Source: Pseudomonas sp. SJZ074
GTDB taxonomy: Bacteria; Pseudomonadota; Gammaproteobacteria; Pseudomonadales; Pseudomonadaceae
Assembly: GCF_007828215.1 (NCBI RefSeq)
Contig: NZ_VIUE01000019.1
Span: 1 to 64,000, forward strand
Direction of reading: 5' to 3'
Length of the DNA stretch: 64,000 nt
In this document: one piece after another, positions 8,194 to 17,061 of the stretch
Layout: the number at the start of each line of letters is the position of its first letter
Numbering within the stretch: the stretch's first letter is position 1
The notes under the pieces: model-generated
Told to the model about the DNA's origin: nothing
Seen by the model: the letters and a program-made list of their open reading frames with translations, nothing else
Database searches by the model: none
Translations under genes and position numbers: made by a program

Positions 8194-9006
8194 ATGCCAG
8201 AACTGCCGGAAGTCGAAACCACCCGTCGCGGAATCGCGCCACACCTTGAAGGGCAGCGGGTCAGCCGTGTGATCGTGCGCGACCGCCGCCTGCGCTGGCC
8301 GATTCCGGAAGATCTCGATGTGCGGCTTTCGGGCCAACGCATCGTGCAGGTGGAGCGGCGGGCCAAATACCTGTTGATCAATGCCGAGGTCGGCACCCTG
8401 ATCAGCCACTTGGGCATGTCCGGCAATCTGCGGCTGGTGGAGGTGGGCATGCCTGCCGCCAGGCACGAGCATGTGGACATCGAGCTGGAGTCCGGCCTGG
8501 CGTTGCGCTATACCGACCCGCGACGCTTTGGCGCAATGCTCTGGAGTCTCGACCCGCTCAACCATGAATTGCTGGTCCGCCTCGGCCCGGAGCCGTTGAC
8601 CGATCTGTTTGACGGTGAGCGTCTGTTCCAGCTCTCCCGTGGGCGCTCCATGGCGGTCAAACCGTTCATCATGGACAACGCGGTGGTCGTAGGGGTGGGC
8701 AATATCTATGCGACCGAAGCACTGTTTGCCGCCGGCGTCGACCCGCGTCGGGCCGCTGGAGGCATTTCCCGGGCCCGCTACCTGAAACTGGCCATCGAAA
8801 TCAAACGCATCCTTACCCATGCCATCGAGCGCGGCGGTACCACGTTGCGGGATTTCATTGGCGGCGATGGCCAGCCCGGGTATTTCCAGCAGGAACTGTT
8901 CGTGTACGGCCGGGGCGGGGCGCTGTGCAAGGTCTGTGGCACGGGCTTGCGGGAAATTCGCTTGGTCCAGCGTGCGAGCGTCTGGTGTCCGCGTTGCCAA
9001 AGCTGA
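8194..9006 (+). CDS. mutM: Formamidopyrimidine-DNA glycosylase
   Basis: This base-excision repair enzyme removes 8-oxoguanine and formamidopyrimidines and cuts the abasic strand. The 270 residues begin MPELPEVETTRRGI, where Pro2 is the catalytic nucleophile and Glu3 is essential. The C-terminal zinc finger is visible as CKVCGTGLREI and then WCPRC. The length matches the family, and all key elements are intact. Confidence 0.98.
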   Translation: MPELPEVETTRRGIAPHLEGQRVSRVIVRDRRLRWPIPEDLDVRLSGQRIVQVERRAKYLLINAEVGTLISHLGMSGNLRLVEVGMPAARHEHVDIELESGLALRYTDPRRFGAMLWSLDPLNHELLVRLGPEPLTDLFDGERLFQLSRGRSMAVKPFIMDNAVVVGVGNIYATEALFAAGVDPRRAAGGISRARYLKLAIEIKRILTHAIERGGTTLRDFIGGDGQPGYFQQELFVYGRGGALCKVCGTGLREIRLVQRASVWCPRCQS

Positions 9007-9062
9007 TTCGCCCTACGGTCTATAGTCAGTAGTCAAACTGATCAGCCGAAGGATCGACCCCC

Positions 9063-9383
9063 ATGAGACTGCTCCGACCTGTTGTTCTGACGCTGCTGCT
9101 GACCCTGGGTTTGCCCGTCCTGGCGAATAGCGGCAGTGGCGATCCGCGCTACACCATCCAGAATCCGCCCGCCTTCGCGATGATCGGCGATTTGTTGATC
9201 GCCCGACCGCTGCTGCTCGCCGCCACCGTGATCGGTGCGGGGGCGTTCGTGGTGTCGTTGCCCTTTACCGCGTTGGGTGGCGGGGTCGGCGATGCGGGGA
9301 AGGCGCTGGTGGTGGATCCGGCGAAGGCCACCTTCGTGCGGTGCCTGGGGTGTGTTGGGGAGGGGTTTGAGCAGCAGGAATGA
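9063..9383 (+). CDS. Small exported or membrane protein of unknown function
   Basis: A 106-residue protein with a signal peptide (MRLLRPVVLTLLLTLGLPVLA) and one hydrophobic stretch around residues 45-70 (LLIARPLLLAATVIGAGAFVVSLPF). A C-terminal tail holds two cysteines in RCLGCVGEGF. I recognise it only as a small protein seen in other pseudomonads, sometimes labelled multidrug transporter without clear basis. The upstream GAAGGATCGACCCCC offers a reasonable ribosome-binding site. No function is claimed. Confidence 0.7.
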   Translation: MRLLRPVVLTLLLTLGLPVLANSGSGDPRYTIQNPPAFAMIGDLLIARPLLLAATVIGAGAFVVSLPFTALGGGVGDAGKALVVDPAKATFVRCLGCVGEGFEQQE

Positions 9384-9416
9384 AGACTGTTGGTTTGGGG
9401 TATGGCTGGCGGCCTC

Positions 9417-9510
9417 TTCGCGAGCAAGCCCGCTCCCACAGATAATTTGCTCCGTTCACCGAATCAGCGTCTGGAGCAGATTCCCCTGTGGGAGCGGGCG
9501 TGCTCGCGAA
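9417..9510. repeat. REPIN (two inverted REP sequences)
   Basis: A REP of the form TTCGCGAGCAAGCCCGCTCC and its inverted partner ending GTGCTCGCGAA face each other across about 45 bases. They lie between two convergent genes. This is the Pseudomonas REPIN arrangement, mobilised in trans by RAYT transposases; none is in the window. Confidence 0.9.
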
Positions 9511-9543
9511 GAAGCCCGCAAAAGCGCTACAAAACCTTCTGGC

Positions 9544-9795
9544 TCAACCCTTGCCAGTGATTTTGCGATATTTCGCCATCAACTGTTCTTCGGTTTCCGG
9601 ATGGGCTTCGTCCAGCGGAATGCAATCCACCGGGCAGACTTGCTGGCACTGGGGCTCGTCGTAATGGCCGACGCACTGGGTGCACAGGTTCGGATCGATG
9701 ACGTAGATCTCTTCGCCTTGTGAAATGGCCTCGTTCGGGCATTCGGGTTCGCAGACGTCGCAATTGATGCAGTCGTCGGTGATGATCAGGGACAT
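9544..9795 (-). CDS. YfhL-family 2[4Fe-4S] ferredoxin
   Basis: An 83-residue cytoplasmic electron carrier. The first cluster motif is C9, C12, C15 and C19, and the second set is C38, C41, C50 and C54, with the insertion between the second-set cysteines that marks Allochromatium-type ferredoxins. I chose MSLIITDDCINCD as start because it is the universal start of the family. The gene precedes nothing on its strand, with a REPIN after its end. The redox partner is not shown by context. Confidence 0.92.
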   Translation of the reverse strand: MSLIITDDCINCDVCEPECPNEAISQGEEIYVIDPNLCTQCVGHYDEPQCQQVCPVDCIPLDEAHPETEEQLMAKYRKITGKG

Positions 9796-9931
9796 GCAGG
9801 CTCCTGCCGGGGCGTTGGGCCCGGGCATCTGAAAACGAATATGCGCAATTGTGCCGCATTGGCGAGCGCAGTGCACGCGGGTGCGATGGACTGCGCTCGC
9901 GTTGCCGCGAAGTGGATCGCAGCCAGCCGGA

Positions 9932-10411
9932 CTACTTCTTGAAGCGCAGGGTCAGCGCATCGGCCACGGCCGGGTGGACGAACTTGGTGATGTCGCCGCC
10001 CAAGGCCGCAATTTCGCGTACCAGGGTCGATGAGATGAACGAATAGCGCTCCGACGGCGTCAGGAAAAGACTTTCGACGTCCGGGGCCAACTGGCGGTTC
10101 ATGTTGGCCAGCTGGAACTCGTATTCGAAGTCCGAAACCGCCCGCAGGCCGCGCAGGAACACATTGGCGTTCTGTTCCTTGGCAAAGTGCGCCAACAGCG
10201 TCGAGAAACCGACCACTTCTACGTTGGGCAGGTGCTTGGTGACTTCACGGGCCAACTCCACCCGTTGTTCCAGCGGGAACAGTGGGTTTTTCTTCGGGCT
10301 GGCGGCAACGGCAATGATCACATGATCGAACAGGCGCGCGGCGCGTTCGACCAGATCGCCATGGCCCTTGGTAATAGGGTCGAAGGTACCTGGGTACAAC
10401 ACTCGGTTCAT
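9932..10411 (-). CDS. coaD: Phosphopantetheine adenylyltransferase
   Basis: It transfers AMP from ATP to 4'-phosphopantetheine, giving dephospho-CoA, the penultimate step of coenzyme A synthesis. The 159 residues match the family. The nucleotidyltransferase motif is in YPGTFDPITKGHGDL, with the HIGH-like T/H residues, and the conserved C-terminal SSTLVREIAALGGD is intact. It stands between the ferredoxin and the lao locus, as in P. aeruginosa as I recall. The 115 bases upstream show no other gene. Confidence 0.97.
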   Translation of the reverse strand: MNRVLYPGTFDPITKGHGDLVERAARLFDHVIIAVAASPKKNPLFPLEQRVELAREVTKHLPNVEVVGFSTLLAHFAKEQNANVFLRGLRAVSDFEYEFQLANMNRQLAPDVESLFLTPSERYSFISSTLVREIAALGGDITKFVHPAVADALTLRFKK

Positions 10412-10526
10412 CGCGTCGTCCTGGCGGGAGTCCGTTGGGGAGTCGGATGGTATCGCAGCCTTCTCGGTCGGCCAAGTCGGCTGTGGGATAAGAAAGTACT
10501 ATAGACGCTGCGAATGATCTGGATAT

Positions 10527-12121
10527 TCATGGATTTCCCAGACGTTCGGCCAGGGATGTCGCCAGTTTTGCCGTCAACCCATACACCGACAATTGCGGGT
10601 TGGCGCCGATGCTGGTGGGGAACAGCGAGCCGTCGTGGATCGAAAGGTTACTGAGCTGATGATGGCGACCGAGGCTATCGGCGACGGCGGTTTGCGGCGT
10701 TTCGCCCATCGCGCAACCGCCCATCACATGGGCGCTGCCCAGGCGTGTGCGATACAAGGCAAGGTCCAGCCCGTCGATCAGGTTTCGGGCTTCGGCCAGT
10801 GTAGTCACGTAGCGGGCATCACCATGCAGTGGCATGACCGCCTTGGCGCCGCCGGCGAACTGAATCTCGGCCATGCTATGGAACGCACGGCGCAAGCCGT
10901 CCCAGGCGTAGGGTGAAACGCGATAGTCGAGCACCGGCGTGCCATCGCTGCGCAACTCGACGCTGCCGCCGGGGCTGTCCGGATGAAAACCGTCGCGCAG
11001 CAAGGCCAGCATGGCATGGGTATGGGGCAGTTGCGCCATGCGCTCGGCGCTCTGTGTGCCGAAACCGCCCAGCAACGTGGCGGCGAGGGCGGGATGCAAG
11101 GGGGGTACTTCGAGTTTGTAGGACATTCTGCCGGTAGCGCCGTCCTGCCATTGGAAGTGATCCGAATAGATCGATTGTGGTGCGCCGTAGAACGGGTTGA
11201 TGACCTCTTCGAACTGCCCGGCCGATATGTTCACCAGATGCAGGAATGTCCGTTTGCCCAGGCGTTCATGAGGGTCTGGTGCATCGGAGCGCAGTAACAG
11301 TGCCGACTGTTGATGCCGCCGCCGGCCAGTACGTAGTGGCGCGCCTTGACGGTAATGCGCCGTCCGGTGGGTGCCACGCAGCGCTCGTCCATGGCCAGGC
11401 ATTGCAGGTCGACGACCGTATCGTTCTTGAGAGTCAGGCGCTCGGCCCGCGCCAGGTAAAGCAACGCGCCGCCCTTGTCGAGCAGGCTCGGAATGGTGGT
11501 GACCAGCATCGACTGCTTGGCGTTGGTCGGGCAGCCCATGCCGCAATAGCCCAGGTTCCAGCAGCCACGCACGTTACGCGGGATGACGTGCCAGCTATAG
11601 CCCAATCGTTCACAGCCTTTGCGGATGACGTCGTTGTTGGCATTCGGTGGAATCAGCCACGGTGCCACGCCCAGGCGTTGTTCCATCCGCTCGAACCAGG
11701 GCGCCATCTGGGCAGGACTGTGCCCTCTGACGTTGTGCTCGGCCGCCCAGTGATTCAGGGTCTGGTCCGGTGTGCGAAAGCTCGAGGTCCAGTTGATCAA
11801 GGTCGTGCCACCCACGGCCCGGCCCTGGAGGATGGTAATGGCGCCATCCTTGCTCATGCGCCCCAGGCCTTCCTGGTACAGGCTGGTGTAGGCCTGGTCC
11901 TCAAGCAGCTTGAAGTCGCTGCTGGTCTTGAGCGGGCCTTCCTCGATCAGTAATACGTTGTAGCCGGCCGCGCTGAGGATCTCCGCCGTGTTACCGCCGC
12001 CCGCGCCGCTGCCGATGATTGCCACGTCTGCTTCCAGGGTCAGGTCCTGGGGCAGTCGAGCGCCGTTGTAGGTGGTCCAGCCGCGGGCGAGGCCCTCGCG
12101 GAAGGGGTCGGGTACGGGCAT
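10527..12121 (-). pseudogene. laoA: LaoA-like GMC alcohol oxidoreductase, frameshifted
   Basis: A GMC-family flavin oxidoreductase of about 531 residues, the counterpart of P. aeruginosa LaoA, which oxidises long-chain alcohols from SDS and alkanes. The N-terminal half has the FAD-binding VAIIGSGAGGGNTAEILSAAGYNVLLIEEG and GGTTLINWTS. The C-terminal half has GGCAMGETPQTAVADSLGRHHQLSNLSIHDGSLFPTSIGANPQLSVYG. The two halves are in different frames. The switch falls near 11305 within GGGINSPALLLRSD, where one C (minus strand) seems to be missing. One inserted base restores an unbroken frame. It is either a recent inactivating mutation or a sequencing error, because the rest shows no decay. Confidence 0.85.
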
Positions 12122-12190
12122 GTTCGGGCTCTCTTGTTGTGATGGATGGGCGATGGGCCTCTTGTGGGAGCGGGCCCCTCATCGGCCTCT

Positions 12191-12736
12191 TCAAACTGTG
12201 GGTGGCCCTGGATACCCGCAGTGTGTCCAAGCCTCGACCCGGCTGTACCAGGCCATCATCACCATTTGCAGCAATGAACTGTGGCCTTGGCGTAGCAGGT
12301 CCAGCGAGCTGTTCTCCCAGCGATCGAGAAACTGGCGGATGTCATCGGCGCTGGCGGTTTCCCACGAGCCCCAGACACCGGTCAGCGGCCCGCGAGTAAT
12401 ACCCAGCGTGAGTACATCGAACAGTTGTCGGGTGAGCTTGAGCATGGGTGGGGACAGGTGGGCCAGGCCGGTATCCAGGCTTTCAAGGGTGGCGTCAGCG
12501 GCGGCGGTGCGTTGTTCAACGGTCACGGCGCCCTCCAGCATCACTGGAATGACTGCGCGCAAGAACGGCAGGTCGCTGTCCCGCAGGGCGGCAAGGCCCT
12601 TGGCCGGTAGGCTTGGCGAGCAACCGCTCAGGCTGGCCCCCAGCCCCACTGTGCTCAGGAGGGCGCTGGCGCCGAGGCTGAATTTCAGTAGGCCACGTCG
12701 TGACAGCGCGGGTGTATCGGTCAGGCTTGGGTTCAT
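12191..12736 (-). CDS. laoB: LaoB-like twin-arginine subunit of the alcohol dehydrogenase
   Basis: A 181-residue protein with a twin-arginine export signal (SRRGLLKFSLGASALLSTVG) followed by a lipobox-like LSGC at C39, so it is probably a periplasmic lipoprotein. Position between a GMC oxidoreductase and an aldehyde dehydrogenase matches LaoB of P. aeruginosa, which is needed for LaoA activity. Its size resembles the small subunits of gluconate dehydrogenases. I chose MNPSLTDTPALSRRG; an upstream ATG would bury the Tat signal. A fragment of a REP lies between it and laoA. Confidence 0.75.
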   Translation of the reverse strand: MNPSLTDTPALSRRGLLKFSLGASALLSTVGLGASLSGCSPSLPAKGLAALRDSDLPFLRAVIPVMLEGAVTVEQRTAAADATLESLDTGLAHLSPPMLKLTRQLFDVLTLGITRGPLTGVWGSWETASADDIRQFLDRWENSSLDLLRQGHSSLLQMVMMAWYSRVEAWTHCGYPGPPTV

Positions 12737-12764
12737 TATTGTTATTACCCGATCAGGCACCTGG

Positions 12765-14195
12765 TTAACGGACAAACAACTTCTGAATCAGCTTCTGGAG
12801 TGGCTTGCCATAGGGCGGATAAATCAGTCTGGCAGCATTGAAGCGCTGTTTGCTCAGCACGCCCTTGGCTTTGCTGAAAGTCAGGAAACCTTCGTGCCCG
12901 TGGTAATGCCCCATTCCCGAGGGACCGATGCCACCGAATGGCAAGTCATCCTGAGCGACGTGGAGCAAGGTGTCGTTCAGGCAGACGCCGCCGGAGTGGG
13001 TTTCGTGGAGTACGCGATTCTGTTCGGCCTTGTTGTAGCCGAAATAGTAGAGTGCCAACGGACGAGGCCGTTGATTGATGTAGGCAAACGCCTGGTCCAG
13101 GTCGTCATAGGGCACGACGGGCAGCAGCGGGCCGAAGATCTCATCCTGCATGACAGTCATGTCGTCGCTGACGTTAAGTAGCAGGCTGTGGGGCATGCGG
13201 CGTCCCTGGCCTTGGTCGAACAACTCGATCAGTAATCCACCCTTACTGGTAGCGTCGCTGATGTAGCCGTTGAGCCGTGCCAGGTGTCGTTCGTTGATGA
13301 TCGCGGTGTAGTCCGGGTTGTCAGCCAGGGTCGGATAAAGCCTGCGAACCGCCTCGCGATAGGCATCGACGAATTCGCCGATGCGTTTTTGCGGCACCAA
13401 CACGTAATCAGGTGCGACACAGGTTTGTCCGGCATTCAGCATCTTGCCGAAGGCAATGCGCTCGGCGGCATCATTCAGGGGCACATCGGTGGAGACGATG
13501 GCGGGCGACTTTCCACCCAGTTCCAGGGTGACGGGGGTCAGGTTCTCGGCGGCGGCCCGCATGACATGCCTGCCGACGCTGGTAGCGCCGGTAAACAACA
13601 GGTGGTCGAACGGTAGCCTGGAAAAGGCTACGCCGACATCTGCCTCACCGAGCACCACGCATACCAGATCCTGAGGAAAGATCCGCGCCAGCAATTGCTT
13701 GAGCAACAGCCCAGTGGCCGGTGTGGCTTCGCTGAGCTTGAGCATCACCCGATTGCCCGCCGACAAGGCCCCGACCAACGGCCCGATGGCCAGGAACAGA
13801 GGATAGTTCCACGGCACGATGACTCCGACCACGCCCAGCGGCTGGTAGATCACCTTCGCCGACGCCGGCTGGAAGGCCATGCCTACCTTGCGCCGGGAGG
13901 GTTTCATCCAGCCCTTGAGGTGTCGGCTGACGTAATGGATGCCGCGCAGGCTCGGCATCAGCTCGGCCAACAGCGTTTCGTCGGCGCTGCGGTGGCTGAA
14001 ATCCTCGCTGATGGCATCGATCAGGGCTTGTCGTTCATTGCTCAGCATTTCCCGGAGAGACTTGAGCCATTGACGGCGCTGCTCTACCGGCGGCATTGGA
14101 TGAGCGGCATAGGCCTGGCGTTGTGCCTCGAAGTGTGACTGCAGCTCATTCAATTGCTGTTGGGAATCACGCAGATAAGCAATGTCGGCAGGCAT
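12765..14195 (-). CDS. laoC: LaoC-like aldehyde dehydrogenase (coniferyl aldehyde dehydrogenase family)
   Basis: A 476-residue NAD(P)-dependent aldehyde dehydrogenase. Catalytic residues are visible: PWN at 128-130, E225 in LELGGKSPA and the nucleophile C259 in NAGQTCVAPDY. By sequence it falls in the coniferyl aldehyde dehydrogenase (CalB) group. By context it corresponds to LaoC, which oxidises long-chain aldehydes made by LaoA/LaoB. It is first in the minus-strand operon, and its promoter contains a perfect palindrome. Its substrate cannot be fixed from sequence alone. Confidence 0.88.
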   Translation of the reverse strand: MPADIAYLRDSQQQLNELQSHFEAQRQAYAAHPMPPVEQRRQWLKSLREMLSNERQALIDAISEDFSHRSADETLLAELMPSLRGIHYVSRHLKGWMKPSRRKVGMAFQPASAKVIYQPLGVVGVIVPWNYPLFLAIGPLVGALSAGNRVMLKLSEATPATGLLLKQLLARIFPQDLVCVVLGEADVGVAFSRLPFDHLLFTGATSVGRHVMRAAAENLTPVTLELGGKSPAIVSTDVPLNDAAERIAFGKMLNAGQTCVAPDYVLVPQKRIGEFVDAYREAVRRLYPTLADNPDYTAIINERHLARLNGYISDATSKGGLLIELFDQGQGRRMPHSLLLNVSDDMTVMQDEIFGPLLPVVPYDDLDQAFAYINQRPRPLALYYFGYNKAEQNRVLHETHSGGVCLNDTLLHVAQDDLPFGGIGPSGMGHYHGHEGFLTFSKAKGVLSKQRFNAARLIYPPYGKPLQKLIQKLFVR

Positions 14196-14227
14196 CGTCA
14201 GGCACCAGTTCTTATTAGTGTGGGTGT

Positions 14228-14256
14228 TTTCTAGAGCTTATGCTCTAGAAAGTCAA
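14228..14256 (-). promoter_or_regulatory. laoC promoter with embedded palindromic operator (putative LaoR site)
   Basis: TTTCTAGAGC and GCTCTAGAAA (14228-14251) form a perfect ten-base inverted repeat around TTAT. On the minus strand TTGACT (14256-14251) and TAGAAA (14233-14228) stand exactly 17 bases apart, a good sigma-70 pair, with the palindrome filling the spacer and -10. A repressor bound here would block RNA polymerase. The divergent TetR gene is the natural candidate. No T-run follows, so a terminator is unlikely. Confidence 0.72.
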
Positions 14257-14342
14257 ATGACATCCTTGCCGGCTTTGGGTTTGTCCTCCGGGCGATAGGT
14301 CGTAAGATGCCGCAATGCTTTCGTCGAATTAAAGCCCAAGCC

Positions 14343-15014
14343 ATGGCCATACGAATGAAAACCAGCGAGCGCATCGTGCAAAACAGTCTCGAACTGTTCA
14401 ACCAGCAGGGCGAGCGCAGTGTCAGCACCAACCACATTGCTGCCCACATGGACATGTCTCCGGGCAACCTCTACTACCACTTCCCTAACAAGCAGGCGAT
14501 CATCGCCGTGCTGTTCAGTGAGTACGAAAACCTGGTGGACAGCTTCCTGCGCCCGCCCCAGGGCCGGGCGGCCACGGTGGAGGACAAGCGCTTCTATCTC
14601 AAGGAGCTGTTGTCGGCGATGTGGAGCTATCGCTTCCTGCACCGGGACCTGGAGCATCTGCTCGACAGCGATCCGGACCTTGCGGCCCGCTATCGCCGGT
14701 TTTCCCAGCGTTGCCTGATCCACGGGACCGCCATCTATGAGGGCTTCGTCGCGGCCGGCATCCTGAAGATGGACCGGGTGCAGATCGAGTCCCTGACCCT
14801 TAATGCCTGGATCATCCTGACGTCCTGGGTGCGTTTTCTTTGCACCACGCGGGAAAACTCCAGTCATTTGAGTGAACAGGCCATCAAGCGCGGGGTATAC
14901 CAGGTGTTGGTGCTGGAGGCCGGTTTCGTGACCGATCAGGCTCGCGAAGCGGTGGATGCACTGTTCAAAGAATATTACGTCCCTCTGCCTCAGACGCTGG
15001 AGGAAGGGCAGTAG
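14343..15014 (+). CDS. laoR: TetR-family regulator (LaoR-like)
   Basis: A 223-residue regulator with an N-terminal helix-turn-helix in SERIVQNSLELFNQQGERSVSTNHIAAHMDMSPGNLYYHFPNKQAIIAVLF and a C-terminal ligand domain. It is divergent from the laoCBA genes, as LaoR is in P. aeruginosa, where it represses the lao genes and responds to a long-chain acyl compound. The start may be this ATG (MAIRMKTSERIV) or the one four codons later; neither has a clear ribosome-binding site. The palindrome in the shared intergenic region is its likely operator. Confidence 0.82.
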   Translation: MAIRMKTSERIVQNSLELFNQQGERSVSTNHIAAHMDMSPGNLYYHFPNKQAIIAVLFSEYENLVDSFLRPPQGRAATVEDKRFYLKELLSAMWSYRFLHRDLEHLLDSDPDLAARYRRFSQRCLIHGTAIYEGFVAAGILKMDRVQIESLTLNAWIILTSWVRFLCTTRENSSHLSEQAIKRGVYQVLVLEAGFVTDQAREAVDALFKEYYVPLPQTLEEGQ

Positions 15015-15063
15015 GAATCGGATCTGAACCCACAGGCCACCCATTTCGCCACAGGAGCTCGCC

Positions 15064-15918
15064 ATGCCCATCGCTCAACTCATCAGCCCTCAAGCCCTCG
15101 AGCAGAGGAAGGCACAGCCCGGGCTGGTGATCCTCGATTGCCGTTTTGCCCTCGATGACCCGGATTATGGCCAGCGCAGCTACGCCGAGGGGCATATCGC
15201 CGGTGCATCGTTCGCCGATCTTGAGCGTGACCTGAGTGGCCCGGTGATCAAGGGGGTGACCGGACGTCACCCGCTGCCCGAGCCCGGAGCGTTGATAGAG
15301 CGCTTGCGTGCCTGGGGCATCAATAACGACAGCGACATCGTGCTATACGACGATGGTCCCGGTGCCTATTCGGCCCGGGCCTGGTGGTTGCTGGCCTGGT
15401 TGGGTAAGCGCGAGGGCGTGTATCTTCTCGATGGCGGGCTCAAGGCCTGGCATGCCGAGGGTTTGCCCCTGAGCCTCGATCCGCCGGCGGGCGGCCGCGG
15501 GATGTTCAGCGGGTCGCCGGATGAGGCCTTGCTACTCGACGCCCAGGCGCTGCAACAATGCCTCGGTCAACCGGACATGACGCTTCTGGATGCCCGCGCG
15601 TTGCCGCGCTTCAAGGGCGAAGTCGAGCCGATCGACCCGGTGGCCGGACATATCCCGGGAGCGCAATGCGCGGCATTTACCGATAACCTTGGTTCTGATG
15701 GGCGGTTTCTGCCGGCAGATCGGCTCAAGAAGCGCTTCGCCGAGAAACTGGGCGATCGTTCGCCGACTGAGCTGGTGGCCTATTGCGGCTCCGGCGTGAC
15801 TGCGTGCCATAACCTATTTGCCTTGTGCCTGGCGGGGTATCCGTTGGGGAGGTTGTATGCCGGGTCGTGGAGTGAATGGATCAATGATCCGCAGCGTGGG
15901 GTGGCGAAGGGCGAGTAA
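15064..15918 (+). CDS. Thiosulfate/3-mercaptopyruvate sulfurtransferase (tandem rhodanese)
   Basis: A 284-residue protein with two rhodanese domains. The N-terminal one (about 1-130) has LYDDGPGAYSARAWWLLAWLG and no catalytic cysteine, as expected for the inactive half. The C-terminal one has the active-site loop VAYCGSGVTACHNL, with CGSGVT as in mercaptopyruvate sulfurtransferases. It moves sulfane sulfur to cyanide or thiols in the cytoplasm. A good ribosome-binding site, ACAGGAGCTCGCC, precedes the ATG. A REPIN follows its stop within five bases. Confidence 0.9.
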   Translation: MPIAQLISPQALEQRKAQPGLVILDCRFALDDPDYGQRSYAEGHIAGASFADLERDLSGPVIKGVTGRHPLPEPGALIERLRAWGINNDSDIVLYDDGPGAYSARAWWLLAWLGKREGVYLLDGGLKAWHAEGLPLSLDPPAGGRGMFSGSPDEALLLDAQALQQCLGQPDMTLLDARALPRFKGEVEPIDPVAGHIPGAQCAAFTDNLGSDGRFLPADRLKKRFAEKLGDRSPTELVAYCGSGVTACHNLFALCLAGYPLGRLYAGSWSEWINDPQRGVAKGE

Positions 15919-15922
15919 TGGG

Positions 15923-16010
15923 GTGGGAGCGAGCCTGCTCGCGATGACGGCGGGTCAGCAACATTGAAGTGACTGACAGTCCACTATCGCGAGCTGGCTC
16001 GCTCCCACAG
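15923..16010. repeat. REPIN
   Basis: Two inverted REP sequences (GTGGGAGCGAGCCTGCTCGC and ATCGCGAGCTGGCTCGCTCC) lie between two convergent genes, starting almost at the sulfurtransferase stop. Confidence 0.9.
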
Positions 16011-16032
16011 GGGGAATGATGTTGGCGGCAGT

Positions 16033-17031
16033 TCATCCGTGACCCAGGCTTGCCAGCCATTGGGGAATACGTCGCTCCAGGTAGTATCCGGGCGAGCGTA
16101 AGGTGCCTTCGACGAATCCCACGTGCCCACCCTGGGCATGCAGTTCAAGTTGGGTGCAGGCGGACAGCTCGTGGGGTTCGGGCAGGCTGTGGGGGAACAC
16201 GAAGGGGTCGTCGGCGGCCTGGATGACCAGGGTCGGGGTGTTGATTTCGCTCATGTAATAGCGGCTGGATGCGCGGCGGTAATAGTCCGAGGCATCGGAA
16301 AAACCGTGCAGCGGCGCCGTCACCCGGCCGTCGAAATCCCAGAAGGTGCGCATGTTCTCCAGCGGGCCCAGCGCCGCCAGGGTGGCCAGGCCTTCGTGGC
16401 GTCCGTCGTGCTTGAACCGGCGTTGCTTGTTGCGCACGTAAGCCACCAGTTCCCGCATGAAATGCGCCTGATAGAACCTGGAAAACCCTTGTCCGATGCG
16501 GTCGGCACACTGGTCGAGCCGAAATGGCACCGAAACGGCCACGGCGCCGAGCAATTGGCTGGCGCTGCCGGTTTCTCCCAAGTGCTTGAGCAATACATTG
16601 CCACCTAACGAATAACCCACCGCAAACAATGGCGCCAGGGGGCGTCGCGTCTGCAGGTGAGTGATGGTGGCGGCCAGGTCTTCGCTGACGCCGGAGTGGT
16701 AGCTGCGGGGCAGCAGGTTCGGTTCGCCTGAGCAGCCGCGCCAGTTCAGCGCGACGCTGGCCCAACCCTGATGCCCAAGGGCTTGTTGCAAACCAGCCAC
16801 GTAAGGTGAGTTGGAGGAACCAGTCAGCCCGTGAAGCACCAGCACCAGTGGCGCCTTGACGCTGTGTGGGCCGTGCCAGTCGAGATCGAGGAAGTCACCG
16901 TCGTCCAGCCACAGGCGCTCGCGTTGGCGAACGATGTGCGTGGTCTTGCGCCATAACGGGCCCCACAGGGTTTGCAGGTGGGGGTTGCCAAGGCCCCTGG
17001 CGGGGACGAAGCGTTCAGATGCAGCGGCCAT
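16033..17031 (-). CDS. yheT: YheT-family alpha/beta hydrolase
   Basis: A 332-residue alpha/beta hydrolase. The nucleophile elbow is GYSLGGN and the oxyanion region LVLHGLTGSSNSPYV. The opening GLGNPHLQTLWGPL and ALNWRGCSGEPN are characteristic of the YheT/UPF0017 family. The catalytic His is likely in GGHVGFVEG near the C-terminus. The physiological substrate of the family is not well established. It lies 30 bases downstream of rsmD on the same strand, so they may be cotranscribed. Confidence 0.88.
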   Translation of the reverse strand: MAAASERFVPARGLGNPHLQTLWGPLWRKTTHIVRQRERLWLDDGDFLDLDWHGPHSVKAPLVLVLHGLTGSSNSPYVAGLQQALGHQGWASVALNWRGCSGEPNLLPRSYHSGVSEDLAATITHLQTRRPLAPLFAVGYSLGGNVLLKHLGETGSASQLLGAVAVSVPFRLDQCADRIGQGFSRFYQAHFMRELVAYVRNKQRRFKHDGRHEGLATLAALGPLENMRTFWDFDGRVTAPLHGFSDASDYYRRASSRYYMSEINTPTLVIQAADDPFVFPHSLPEPHELSACTQLELHAQGGHVGFVEGTLRSPGYYLERRIPQWLASLGHG

Positions 17032-17061
17032 TATTATTGTTCTCGATGCTGCGGCCAGCCG

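Noticed and set aside
14228..14251. The lao palindrome as a transcription terminator
   Set aside because: There is no T-run on either side, and it lies within a good -35/-10 pair upstream of two divergent genes, so an operator fits better.
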